Assembly: GCF_031451695.1 (NCBI RefSeq)
Contig: NZ_JARWAM010000005.1
Location: 124,001-188,000, forward strand
Reading direction: 5' to 3'
Source of the DNA: Franzmannia qiaohouensis
Lineage (GTDB): Bacteria; Pseudomonadota; Gammaproteobacteria; Pseudomonadales; Halomonadaceae
Length of the DNA stretch: 64,000 nucleotides
The notes beneath the pieces are model-generated. The model was not told where the DNA came from, made no database searches, and was given only the letters and a program-made list of their open reading frames with translations. The position numbers and the translations under genes are program-made. Positions within the stretch are counted from its first letter, which is position 1. The number at the start of each line of letters is the position of its first letter. Positions 52,628 to 62,200 of the stretch are shown piece by piece.

Positions 52628-52699
52628 ATGTGGACCAAACCGACCTATCAGGATCTGCGTCTAGGCTTCGAAGTCACGCTCTACATCTCCAATCGTTGA
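52628..52699 (+). CDS. pqqA: PqqA precursor peptide of PQQ
   Basis: A 23-residue ribosomally made peptide, MWTKPTYQDLRLGFEVTLYI plus SNR. The conserved Glu15 and Tyr19 in the EVTLY motif are the two residues that PqqE crosslinks to build PQQ. Length and sequence fit PqqA exactly. AGGAG lies eight bases before the ATG. A strong hairpin follows 15 bases after the stop, and pqqB begins about 145 bases later. Confidence 0.95.
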   Translation: MWTKPTYQDLRLGFEVTLYISNR

Positions 52700-52714
52700 T
52701 CACGGCCTACTGGT

Positions 52715-52741
52715 AAGACGCTCCGATTTTCGGGGCGTCTT
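52715..52741 (+). terminator. Terminator/attenuator between pqqA and pqqB
   Basis: A twelve-pair stem (52715-52726 with 52730-52741, one G-U pair, three-base loop) followed by TGCTTTT. Placed just after pqqA, it should stop most transcripts there, giving the precursor peptide in excess over the biosynthetic enzymes. Confidence 0.8.
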
Positions 52742-52845
52742 GCTTTTGGTGGGTATGAAATGCCGGCGGTTGATGATTAGCTTCGCATCAAGACTTCATT
52801 AACGGTGTGCCATGCACGGCACACAGCAAGACGCCGGGAGGTGGC

Positions 52846-53775
52846 ATGCAGATACTGGTACTCGGGGCGGCGGCGGGGGGCGGTTTCCCGCAGTGGAACT
52901 GCAACTGCCGACTGTGCCGTGGCGTACGCGATGGCAGCATAGAGGCCACGCCTCGCACCCAGTCGTCGATCGCCATCAGCAGCGACGGCGAGCACTGGCT
53001 GCTGTGCAACGCCTCGCCGGATATCCGCGCCCAGCTGGCCGCCAACCCCGAGCTGCACCCCAAGCGCATCCCCCGCGACAGCGGCATCTCCGGGGTGGTG
53101 CTGATGGATGCCCAGATCGATCACGCCACCGGCCTGCTGTCGCTACGCGAGGGCTGCCCGTTCGAGGTGTGGTGCACCCCCAATGTCCACCAGGACCTGA
53201 GTACCGGCTTTCCGCTGTTCCGCATGCTCGAGCACTGGCAGGGCGGGCTCGAGTGGCAGCGCATCGGCATCGACGACGGCCACTGGGAGGCCGAGTTCAA
53301 GGTGCCGGCCTGCCCGGGGCTGACCTTTACCGCGGTGGCCTTGACCAGCAATGCCCCGCCCTACTCGCCGCGCCGCGGTGCGCCGACGCCGGGCGACAAT
53401 ATCGGCCTGATGGTCGAGGACGCCAGCCGTGGCACGCGGCTGTTCTATGCGCCGGGCCTGGGCGAACTCGACGAGCGCACTCGCGGCTACCTGCAGCAGG
53501 CCGACTGCATCATGGTCGACGGCACCCTGTGGCAGGACGACGAGCTGATCCAGGCTGGCGTGGGCCGCGCTACCGGCCGAGACATGGGCCATCTGGCACT
53601 GTCAGGCGAGCACGGCCTGCTTAGCGAGTTCGAGGCCTTGCCGGATTCCACCCGCCGCGTGCTGATACATATCAACAACACCAACCCGATCCTCGACGAG
53701 CGCTCAGAGCAGCGCGCCGAGCTCACCGCGCGCGGCATCGAAGTGGCCTTCGACGGCATGCGCCTGGAGGTGTGA
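52846..53775 (+). CDS. pqqB: PqqB, metallo-hydrolase-fold oxygenase of PQQ synthesis
   Basis: A 309-residue member of the metallo-beta-lactamase superfamily. MQILVLGAAAGGGFPQWNCN opens the protein as in all PqqB, with the structural zinc cysteines in WNCNCRLC, and DAQIDHATGLLSLREG carries part of the metal site. It hydroxylates the tyrosine-derived moiety during PQQ formation. The GGGAGGT ribosome site sits right before the ATG at 52846; a frame starting at 52807 is too long for the family. Confidence 0.94.
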   Translation: MQILVLGAAAGGGFPQWNCNCRLCRGVRDGSIEATPRTQSSIAISSDGEHWLLCNASPDIRAQLAANPELHPKRIPRDSGISGVVLMDAQIDHATGLLSLREGCPFEVWCTPNVHQDLSTGFPLFRMLEHWQGGLEWQRIGIDDGHWEAEFKVPACPGLTFTAVALTSNAPPYSPRRGAPTPGDNIGLMVEDASRGTRLFYAPGLGELDERTRGYLQQADCIMVDGTLWQDDELIQAGVGRATGRDMGHLALSGEHGLLSEFEALPDSTRRVLIHINNTNPILDERSEQRAELTARGIEVAFDGMRLEV

Positions 53776-53837
53776 ACCCTTACCCTGAATGCCGCGTCAC
53801 AGATAACAATATCGCCGTTGTCAGTAGGGAGCCTCAT

Positions 53838-54617
53838 ATGACCGCCATCGCATCACCGCTAAGCGACACCTCGGGAGAGGCCCTGAGCCCCGACGCCTTT
53901 CGCCAGGCGCTACTGGCCAAGGGCGACTACTACCATATCCATCACCCCTATCAGGTCGATATGGCAGCCGGTCGCGCCACGCCCGAGCAGCTGCGCGGCT
54001 GGGTGGCCAACCGCTTCTACTACCAGATCAATATCCCCCAGAAGGACGCCGCGCTGCTGGCCAACTGCCCGGATGCCGCGACCCGACGGCGCTGGATCCA
54101 GCGGCTGCTCGATCACGACGGCCATGACGATGACGGCGGCGGCATCGAGGCCTGGCTGACCCTCGGCGAAGCCGTGGGCCTGTCCCGCGACGAGCTGTGG
54201 TCCCAGGAGCACGTGCTGCCCGGGGTGCGCTTCGCGGTGGACGCCTACGTCAACTTCGTGCGCCGCGCCGACTGGCGCGAAGCGGCGATCTCGTCGCTCA
54301 CCGAACTGTTCGCGCCAGAGGCCCACAAGAGCCGCCTGGATACCTGGCCGACCCACTATCCGTGGATCGACGAAGCCGGCTACGGCTACTTCCGCAAGCG
54401 CCTCAAGGAGGCCCGCCGCGACGTCGACCACGGCCTGGAGGTGGCCCTCGCCGTCTGCACCACCCGCACCGCCCAGGAGCGGGCGCTGGAGATCCTGCAG
54501 TTCAAGCTCGACGTGCTGTGGAGCATGCTCGACGCCATGACCCTGGCCTACCAGCTCGAGCGGCCGCCCTACCACAGCGTCACCGACCAGCGCGTCTATC
54601 ACCGGGGGCTGTCATGA
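53838..54617 (+). CDS. pqqC: PqqC, pyrroloquinoline-quinone synthase
   Basis: A 259-residue helical protein of the heme-oxygenase-like fold that closes the ring and oxidises the last intermediate, AHQQ, to PQQ without cofactor. Active-site residues occur in YHIHHPYQVDM, RFYYQINIPQKDAALLANC and DHDGHDDDGGGIEAWL. GGGAG is six bases upstream of the ATG at 53838. Its stop overlaps the pqqD start (ATGA at 54614-54617). Confidence 0.94.
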   Translation: MTAIASPLSDTSGEALSPDAFRQALLAKGDYYHIHHPYQVDMAAGRATPEQLRGWVANRFYYQINIPQKDAALLANCPDAATRRRWIQRLLDHDGHDDDGGGIEAWLTLGEAVGLSRDELWSQEHVLPGVRFAVDAYVNFVRRADWREAAISSLTELFAPEAHKSRLDTWPTHYPWIDEAGYGYFRKRLKEARRDVDHGLEVALAVCTTRTAQERALEILQFKLDVLWSMLDAMTLAYQLERPPYHSVTDQRVYHRGLS

Positions 54618-54901
54618 GCCAGACCGTTATCAACACACACGTCTATCGCTTGCGCCCCGGCTGGCGGCTACAGTGGGAAGAGGCCCAGCAGCGCCACGTA
54701 CTGCTCTACCCCGAGGGCATGGTCAAACTCAACGACAGCGCCGGCGCGATTCTCGGCCAGCTCGACGGCCAGCGCGACGTCGCCACGCTCATCGAGCGGC
54801 TGCAGGTGCAGTTCCCCGAGGCGCCCGACGGCGCCATCGCCGAGGACGTGCACGCCTTCCTCGTCGACGCTCAGCAACAGGGCTGGATCCAGCATGACTG
54901 A
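54614..54901 (+). CDS. pqqD: PqqD, peptide chaperone for PqqA
   Basis: A 95-residue RiPP recognition element that binds PqqA and presents it to PqqE. Characteristic winged-helix segments: RLRPGWRLQWEEAQQRHVLL, EGMVKLNDSAGAIL, and the C-terminal DVHAFLVDAQQQGWI. Overlaps pqqC by four bases and pqqE by eight bases, so the three are translated together. Confidence 0.93.
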   Translation: MSQTVINTHVYRLRPGWRLQWEEAQQRHVLLYPEGMVKLNDSAGAILGQLDGQRDVATLIERLQVQFPEAPDGAIAEDVHAFLVDAQQQGWIQHD

Positions 54902-56045
54902 TCGCACCGATACCGCCACTGCCAACGGTGAAACCGGCGCGCCGCTGTGGCTGCTCGCCGAGCTCACCTACCGCTGCCCGCTGCAGTGCTCCTACTGTTC
55001 CAACCCGCTGGACTTCGCCGCAGTCAAGCAGGAGCTGACCACCGCGGAGTGGATCGACGTGCTGACCCAGGCCCGCGCCATGGGTGCGGTGCAGCTGGGC
55101 TTCTCCGGCGGCGAGCCGCTGGTGCGCAAGGACCTCGAAACGCTGGTCGCCGAGGCGCGCCGGCTGGGCTTCTATACCAACCTGATCACCTCGGCGCTGG
55201 GCCTCGATGAGGCGCGCATCCACGCCCTGCGCGATGCCGGCCTCGACCATATCCAGATCAGCCTGCAGGCCTCCGATCCCGACGTTGCCGCCGCGGTGGC
55301 CGGCTCAGCCAAGGCCCATGCCAAGAAGTTGGCCATGGCGCGGGCGGTCAAGGACGCCGGCTATCCGATGGTGCTCAACGTGGTGCTGCATCGTCACAAT
55401 ATCGACCAGCTCGACACCATCATCGCCCTGTGCGACGACCTCGGCGCCGACGCCGTGGAGCTGGCCAACTGCCAGATCTACGGCTGGGCGCACCTCAACC
55501 GTGCCGGGCTGCTACCCAGCCAGGCCCAGCTCGAAGCCGCCGAGGCCACCACCCAGCGCTGGCGCCAGCGCCTCGCCGAGCGCGGCCGCGACATGCGCCT
55601 GCTGTTCGTGGTGCCCGACTACTACGCCGACCGGCCCAAGGCGTGCATGGGCGGCTGGGGCTCGATCTTCATGACCGTGGCGCCGGACGGCGCGGTGCTG
55701 CCCTGCCACAGCGCGCGGATGCTGCCGATGGACTTCCCCAACGCCCGCGAGCGCCCGCTGCAGGAGATCTGGTACGACAGTGCCGCCTTCAACCGCTACC
55801 GCGGCGACGACTGGATGCAGGAGCCCTGCCGCAGCTGCGACGAGCGTCACAAGGATGTCGGCGGCTGCCGCTGCCAGGCGTATATGCTCACCGGCGATCC
55901 GGCGGCCACCGACCCGGTCTGCGACCTCTCGCCGGATCATCACCTGATCGAAGCGGCGCGCCGCGAGGCCGCCGACGACGGCCGCTCGGCGCAGGCGCTG
56001 ACGCTGCGCAACACTCGGGAGTCGCAGGTCTTCTGTCGCACCTAG
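54894..56045 (+). CDS. pqqE: PqqE, radical SAM/SPASM PqqA crosslinking enzyme
   Basis: A 383-residue radical SAM enzyme that forms the Glu-Tyr carbon-carbon bond in PqqA. The SAM cluster motif is CPLQCSYC, followed by FSGGEPLVRKDL. SPASM-domain cysteines appear in KACMGGWG, LPCHSARM, PCRSCDERHKDVGGCRCQAY and DPVCDL. The TAG stop at 56043-56045 is the left end of an inserted miniature element; without the element the codon would still be TAG. The protein is thus complete. Confidence 0.94.
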   Translation: MTDRTDTATANGETGAPLWLLAELTYRCPLQCSYCSNPLDFAAVKQELTTAEWIDVLTQARAMGAVQLGFSGGEPLVRKDLETLVAEARRLGFYTNLITSALGLDEARIHALRDAGLDHIQISLQASDPDVAAAVAGSAKAHAKKLAMARAVKDAGYPMVLNVVLHRHNIDQLDTIIALCDDLGADAVELANCQIYGWAHLNRAGLLPSQAQLEAAEATTQRWRQRLAERGRDMRLLFVVPDYYADRPKACMGGWGSIFMTVAPDGAVLPCHSARMLPMDFPNARERPLQEIWYDSAAFNRYRGDDWMQEPCRSCDERHKDVGGCRCQAYMLTGDPAATDPVCDLSPDHHLIEAARREAADDGRSAQALTLRNTRESQVFCRT

Positions 56046-56187
56046 GTTTTGTACGAGAAGTCGGCGAGCGATGGCCAGACAAGGCAAAAATCGGCAAAAA
56101 GACGGAGTTTACGGGGTGTAAATGAGTACTTTGAGCCGATTTTTAACGCCGTATGGGCGAGCGCAGGCAGTTTTCGTACAGAGCCTA
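56043..56187. mobile_element. TA-flanked miniature inverted-repeat element (short form) between pqqE and pqqF
   Basis: A 145-base element with ends TAGGTTTTGTACGAGAA and the complement of TAGGCTCTGTACGAAAA. Its right 85 bases match the left part of the element at 42717-42982 in reverse orientation with only a few differences; it lacks that copy's middle section. It contains A-rich tracts (GGCAAAAATCGGCAAAAAG) and a stem-forming GAGTTTAC/GTAAATGAG section. It is inserted at the TA of the pqqE stop codon, and moves pqqF from 13 to 156 bases past that stop. Confidence 0.8.
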
Positions 56188-56201
56188 GGCGAGGACGCAG
56201 C

Positions 56202-58673
56202 ATGTGCGCGAACCACCGCGACCTGAGCCAGGGCCTGCCCCCGGGTAGCCGCTGTCGCTCGCGGCGGCTCGCCAGCGGGCTATGGCTAGTCGCGGCCGAG
56301 GTGCCCGGCGCCCACCTGACCCGGCTGGCCGGCGCCGTCGATGTCGGCTACCTCGACGAGCCCGCCGCGCGCCCGGGGCTTGCCCATCTGCTCGAACACG
56401 CCCTGTTCCTCGGCAGCCGCCGCTGGCCCGAGAGCGATGCGCTGAGCCGCTGGGTCGGCGAGCAGGGCGGACGCTACAACGCCTACACCGGCGACACCGC
56501 CACCGACGTTCACCTGCAGCTGCCGCCCGCGGCAGCCGAAGACGGCCTCGCCCGCCTCTGCGAGCTGCTGGCCAGGCCCTGCTTCGATCCGGCGCTGGTC
56601 GAGCGCGAAGTGGCGGTGCTCGACGCCGAGTTCCGCGCCCGGCTCGCCGACCCCGCGCTGCATCGGCTCGCCGCCCTCGGCCAGCTGTGTCGCGCGGGGC
56701 ATGCTGCGCAGGTCTGCCACGCCGGCCACGCTGCCAGCCTGGCCGGCAGCGGCGAGGCGCTGGCCGCCGAACTGCGCGCGCTGCACCGCCACTACCGCCC
56801 TTCGCGCATGGCGCTGGCGATACTCGGGCCGCAGCCACTCGAGGAGCAGCTTGCGCTGCTTTCACGCCACGCCGCCGCACTGGTATCCGACGAGAGGCCG
56901 GCTGAACCAGCGCCCTCGCGTACCTGGCGCTGGGCCGAGCCCGGCGGCGTGGCCTGGCAGTTACCCTACACAGCGGCCGACTCAGCCCACGACGCCAGCC
57001 ACTGCGTGGAGCTGCTGTGGCCGCTGCCCGCCGATCTGGCCAACGCCTACCGGCCCTATCTCGACCGCGTGGCGGCACGCCTCGCCGACGGCACCCTGGC
57101 CGCGACCCTTGGCCAGGCAGCAACGCTAAGCGATATGCAGGCCACCAGCGAGCCGGCCGGCAGCGGCCCGGGACTCTCGCTGCGTCTTGATTTCGCGTCT
57201 CCCCCTCCGCCCCTGAGCGAACTGCTGGCCTGTCTCTACCCGGCCCTGGGCGAGGCCCTGCGGGATCCGCTGACACCTCCCATTGGCCTTGCCGGTAACA
57301 GCACCGCAGCCCTCGACCAGTGGCCGCGACGCCAGGCCCGGCGCCTCGCCGGGCAGGCCGCCAAGCCACCGGCCTCAGCGTCCAGCAACGGCCAGGCAGC
57401 CCTGGCCGCCTGGTTGGCAGCGGATCAGTGTAGGCTGCTCTGGCAGCAGCCGGCCGCAGCACGGCAAGCGTCCGACTGGCGCCTCCTCGACGAGACCGCC
57501 ACGCGGGTGCAACGCATCGCGCTACCGGCCGCTAGCCCGCCGCATGCCCCAGCGCCGCGCCCGGCACCGCGACTCGACACGCCATCGATGGGCGCCCCTG
57601 CGACCTCGAATAAGCGTCGACGCTGGCTCGGGCGGCCGCCCTGGCCCGCGGCCGAGCAAGAGGCCGAATCCGTCAGCCACTGCGCCCTGGGCTGGCCGGC
57701 GCCAGGCAGCGCAGGCGCCCGGCTACACCACTGGCGCCAGCGCTGCCTGGCGCTGCGTCAAGCGGCGCAGGCTCAGGGCGCCGGACTGCAGCTCGGCGGC
57801 GACCGCCTGGGCGACTGGCTGATCGCCAGCGGTACGCCGGCCCAGGTCCACGCCTTGGCCGAGCAGGCCCTGGAGGCCTGGCCGGCTGACGGGCCTGACC
57901 ACGCTGCCGACTCCCCTGCCGCCGGACTGGTCGCCCAGCGCCTGCTCGGCCGACTGGAGAGCGCGCCGCCACCGGTCACTACCGAAGCCTCCCCCGCCCC
58001 TTTGTACTGGGCCAGTGATGCCGCCAGCGCCGTCGACCTGCTGGCGCGGTGCCAACCCGTCCCGGGCACGCCGGCGCCGCCCACGAATCCCATTGATACG
58101 GTCTGCCTCGCGCCCCTGGTCGCGGACCACGCAGTGATGCTCGAGGTGATGGGCGCGGACGCCAGCCCGCGCAGCCGCTGGCTGCTGCGCCTGCTAGGCA
58201 AGTGCCACGATGCGGCCTTCCAGCAGGCGCTGCGCCAGCGCCAGGGCCTCGGCTACGCCGCCGCGGTGCGCTACCGCGAGGCGGCGGGCTGGCCGCGGCT
58301 CGGCTATGTGGTGCAGTCGCCGCATGCCGATGTCGATACCCTGCACCAGGCCATCGAGGCCTTTATCGCCTCCGAGGCGGTGCCGCTCGCGCACCTTCCA
58401 CCCGCGGCACTGGACGCCCAGCGCCGCGGGCTGCTGGCCCGCCACGGCCCACCGGAGACCTATCCGGCGGCCCTCGCGCGGGTCTGGCAGGCGCTGCGCC
58501 AGGAACCGCGCCCGGCCGGCGAGTCCGCTCTGCCAGGGCACTTGGCCAGCCCCTGGCAGCAAGACACGCAAAGCCTCGCCGCCTTGACACCCAAGGCGCT
58601 GCTCGGTGTCGCCGAGGCCCTGCATGCCGGCACGCTGCCGCGACGCTGGTGGTATCACTGCCCGACTGACTGA
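56202..58673 (+). CDS. pqqF: PqqF, M16 zinc peptidase of PQQ biosynthesis
   Basis: An 823-residue M16 (insulinase-like) peptidase that helps cut PqqA after crosslinking. The inverted zinc motif HLLEH is at about residues 63-67 (GLAHLLEHALFLGSR), with the downstream Glu in REVAVLDAEF. The C-terminal inactive half carries RLGYVVQSPHADVDTL. The middle third (about 370-560) is Ala/Pro-rich and poorly conserved, as is usual for PqqF. GAGG is seven bases before the ATG at 56202; in-frame sequence upstream belongs to the inserted element and should not be translated. Confidence 0.88.
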   Translation: MCANHRDLSQGLPPGSRCRSRRLASGLWLVAAEVPGAHLTRLAGAVDVGYLDEPAARPGLAHLLEHALFLGSRRWPESDALSRWVGEQGGRYNAYTGDTATDVHLQLPPAAAEDGLARLCELLARPCFDPALVEREVAVLDAEFRARLADPALHRLAALGQLCRAGHAAQVCHAGHAASLAGSGEALAAELRALHRHYRPSRMALAILGPQPLEEQLALLSRHAAALVSDERPAEPAPSRTWRWAEPGGVAWQLPYTAADSAHDASHCVELLWPLPADLANAYRPYLDRVAARLADGTLAATLGQAATLSDMQATSEPAGSGPGLSLRLDFASPPPPLSELLACLYPALGEALRDPLTPPIGLAGNSTAALDQWPRRQARRLAGQAAKPPASASSNGQAALAAWLAADQCRLLWQQPAAARQASDWRLLDETATRVQRIALPAASPPHAPAPRPAPRLDTPSMGAPATSNKRRRWLGRPPWPAAEQEAESVSHCALGWPAPGSAGARLHHWRQRCLALRQAAQAQGAGLQLGGDRLGDWLIASGTPAQVHALAEQALEAWPADGPDHAADSPAAGLVAQRLLGRLESAPPPVTTEASPAPLYWASDAASAVDLLARCQPVPGTPAPPTNPIDTVCLAPLVADHAVMLEVMGADASPRSRWLLRLLGKCHDAAFQQALRQRQGLGYAAAVRYREAAGWPRLGYVVQSPHADVDTLHQAIEAFIASEAVPLAHLPPAALDAQRRGLLARHGPPETYPAALARVWQALRQEPRPAGESALPGHLASPWQQDTQSLAALTPKALLGVAEALHAGTLPRRWWYHCPTD

Positions 58674-58868
58674 CCCTGGCCGGCAGTGCTGACCCACCGC
58701 CACTGTTGCCGCTCAGCAATATTGTCCATCGGCAACGCAGTTATGCCGCTGCCGCACAATCCCCCCTCCGAAGCTCACCTAGACTGTGATCAGCATTCAG
58801 CGGTCCAGTATCGACGACCGCAGCGGGTCATTCACCACCGCATGGATAACAACAACAGGAGTCCGCCA

Positions 58869-59978
<1,110 letters not shown>

Positions 59979-60081
59979 TCGCGCCGCTTTTTGGTCACGC
60001 CTAAAGCCGCGTGACGCGCGATGAAAGCACTATGCGCCCGCGAAGGCGCCAAGGTAGCAACAACAAGAGAGGTTAACTGCC

Positions 60082-60813
60082 ATGCTGACACGAATGAGCC
60101 TGAACCCGGAGCGCAAGCCCATGAGCCTGATGGATACCCTGAAACGCTGGTTCGGTGGCCAGAGCGCCACGCCCGCCGCCAGCAGCCATCGCCCTGAGGC
60201 CAAGGCTGCGCCCAGCGCCGCGGCCGCGACCCAGGCCCCACCTACCAGCAATACCAAGATCCATCCCTCGGTAGACGGCGGGGTCAAGGCCGGCAGCGAT
60301 GCCTTCAGCGGCGGCAGCCTGCACTGCCACTGCGACAGCAACAAGGTCGAGGTGACGGTCAAGGCGCAGTGCGCCCACAACCATGTGTGCGGCTGCACCA
60401 AGTGCTGGAAGCCCAACGGCGCGACCTTCTCGATGGTCGCGGTGGTGCCCCGCGACAGCCTCAGCGTCGCCGCCAACGAGGACAAGCTCGAGGTGGTCGA
60501 CGCCTCGGCGGCGATCCAGCGCCACGCCTGCAAGGGCTGCGGCGTGCACATGTATGGCCGTATCGAGAACACCGACCACCCCTTCCACGGCCTGGACTTC
60601 ATCCACACCGAGCTCTCCAACGACAGCGGCTGGGCCGGCCCGGAGTTCGCCGCCTTCGTCTCATCGATCATCGAGGGGGGCACCCACCCGGACACCATGG
60701 ACGACGTGCGCGGCCGCCTCAAGCAGCTGGGCCTCGAGCCCTACGACTGCCTGTCGCCGCCATTGATGGACGCCATCGCCACCCACACCGCCAAGGCCAA
60801 GGGCGTGCTCTGA
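60082..60813 (+). CDS. gfa: S-(hydroxymethyl)glutathione synthase (Gfa) with N-terminal extension
   Basis: A 243-residue protein whose last 185 residues are a glutathione-dependent formaldehyde-activating enzyme: KIHPSVDGGVKAGSDAFSGG, zinc cysteines in LHCHCDSN, CGCTKCWKPNGATF and HACKGCGVHMYGR. It speeds formation of S-hydroxymethylglutathione for FrmA. Normal Gfa starts at about residue 59; here an extra N-terminal part has an amphipathic MDTLKRWFGG segment and an Ala/Pro-rich linker. GAGAGG lies nine bases before the ATG at 60082; ATGs at 60094 and 60121 are in frame. Ends before a strong terminator. Confidence 0.88.
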   Translation: MLTRMSLNPERKPMSLMDTLKRWFGGQSATPAASSHRPEAKAAPSAAAATQAPPTSNTKIHPSVDGGVKAGSDAFSGGSLHCHCDSNKVEVTVKAQCAHNHVCGCTKCWKPNGATFSMVAVVPRDSLSVAANEDKLEVVDASAAIQRHACKGCGVHMYGRIENTDHPFHGLDFIHTELSNDSGWAGPEFAAFVSSIIEGGTHPDTMDDVRGRLKQLGLEPYDCLSPPLMDAIATHTAKAKGVL

Positions 60814-60829
60814 CACTGCCTGGCACTCA

Positions 60830-60864
60830 CGCCAACGGGCCGCCTATAGGGTGGCCCGTTGGCG
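60830..60864 (+). terminator. Rho-independent terminator of the frmA-gfa unit
   Basis: CGCCAACGGGCC (60830-60841) pairs perfectly with GGCCCGTTGGCG (60853-60864) around an eleven-base loop, then TTTCT follows. It lies 17 bases after the gfa stop. Confidence 0.82.
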
Positions 60865-60882
60865 TTTCTGGCTGTGTGACGC

Positions 60883-62184
60883 TTAGCCCAGGTAGGCCAG
60901 CGCTCCCGCTGCCATGGCCTCGATGCCAGTGAGCAGGGTCACGTCGTTGCCGGGAAAATAGTACGGCGAATGCGGCATCTCCAGATGACGCATCTTCTCC
61001 GATACGCTCTTACCCGGCGTCGCTTCCCAGCGCTCCGCCGGCGTGGCGCCGATAAACCAGTAGACGTAGGGGATATCCTCGCCGCCGAAGCCGCCGGCAG
61101 CGGCGTTGCCGAACAGCGGGAAGTCCTCACTGCCGTTGAGCCGCGGCATGTCATAGAGGCTGGCCGTACCGAAGTGCTCGGCGTGTGCCCGGCGCACATG
61201 CTCCACCCCAGTGGGGTCGTTGTGCAGGGCGATGGTCTGGTTAAGCACCCGGAACTCGGGGGGCTCGGGCGAGCGGCCCGCCTCGCACTCGGCGCGCACG
61301 ATGCGTTCGATGCTCTCCACCACCTGGCGGTGCAGGGCATCGTCGAAGCTGCGCACGTTGATCTCGAGCTCCGCGGCGTGGGGGATGATGTTGGCCTGGG
61401 TACCAGCGTGCAGCTTGCCAACGGTCACCACCACGGTCTCCTCCGGCGGCACCTCGCGGGAGACGATGCTCTGCAGGCGGGTCACCACGTGGGCAGCGAT
61501 CACCACCGGGTCCACCGTCTGGGCGGGCATCGAGCCGTGGCCGCCGGCACCGTGAATCGTCACCGCCAGGTTGCTGCAGGCGGCCATGGTGCCGCCGGGT
61601 CTATGCCCCACGCTGCCCGCCAGGGCCGGCATATTGTGCTGGCCGAGGATCACGTCCGGCCGCGGGAAGCGTGCGTAGAGGCCATCGTCGAGCATCGCCT
61701 GGGCACCGCCGAAGATCTCCTCGGCGGGCTGGCAGATCAGCATCAGGGTGCCTTGCCAGTGCTCGCGCAGCGCGGCCATCACGCCGGCGGCACCGACCAC
61801 ACAGCTGCTGTGCAGGTCATGGCCGCAGGCGTGCATCAGCGGTACCTCATTGCCATCCTCGGCGACGCCGATCTCGCGGCTGGCGAAGTCGAGACCAGTG
61901 GCTTCCTTGATCGGCAGGGCGTCCATGTCGCCGCGCAGCATCACCGTGGGCCCCTCGCCGTTGCGCAGCAGGGCCACCACGCCGGTGCCGCCCACGCCGC
62001 GGGTCACCGCGTAACCGAGCCCCTCCAGGGCCTCGGCGAGTCTCGCGCTGGTGTTGTGCTCCTGGAAGGGCAGCTCGGGGGTCTGATGCAGTTGGCGGTA
62101 GAGCGACTGGATATCGCTGAATGCCGCCTCTACCTGGGCGCTGATGGCGCCCTTGAAATCGAATCGCTCGGTCTGGGTGGTCAT
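60883..62184 (-). CDS. M20 family amidohydrolase (N-acyl amino acid / hippurate hydrolase type)
   Basis: A 433-residue metallo-amidohydrolase. Metal-site motifs: LRGDMDALPIKEATG, MHACGHDLHSS and CQPAEEIFGGAQAM, with the lid-domain HGAGGHGSMPAQTVDP. This is the M20D group (amidohydrolase, hippurate hydrolase, IAA-amino-acid hydrolase). It should free an amino acid from an N-acyl conjugate in the cytoplasm. ATG 62184 has GGAG six bases upstream; a longer frame from 62331 lies within the symporter gene. It follows the SSS symporter by 16 bases, so uptake of the conjugate or product is likely coupled. Confidence 0.89.
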   Translation of the reverse strand: MTTQTERFDFKGAISAQVEAAFSDIQSLYRQLHQTPELPFQEHNTSARLAEALEGLGYAVTRGVGGTGVVALLRNGEGPTVMLRGDMDALPIKEATGLDFASREIGVAEDGNEVPLMHACGHDLHSSCVVGAAGVMAALREHWQGTLMLICQPAEEIFGGAQAMLDDGLYARFPRPDVILGQHNMPALAGSVGHRPGGTMAACSNLAVTIHGAGGHGSMPAQTVDPVVIAAHVVTRLQSIVSREVPPEETVVVTVGKLHAGTQANIIPHAAELEINVRSFDDALHRQVVESIERIVRAECEAGRSPEPPEFRVLNQTIALHNDPTGVEHVRRAHAEHFGTASLYDMPRLNGSEDFPLFGNAAAGGFGGEDIPYVYWFIGATPAERWEATPGKSVSEKMRHLEMPHSPYYFPGNDVTLLTGIEAMAAGALAYLG

Positions 62185-62200
62185 GCTGATCTCCAGCTGC

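Noticed and set aside
56049..56201. N-terminal extension of PqqF in the same frame
   Set aside because: This stretch is the inserted miniature element; the ATG at 56202 has its own ribosome site and gives a normal PqqF start.
59994..60015. Hairpin GTCACGC/GCGTGAC after frmA
   Set aside because: Only seven pairs, eight-base loop and no T-tract; gfa follows soon, so termination here is doubtful.
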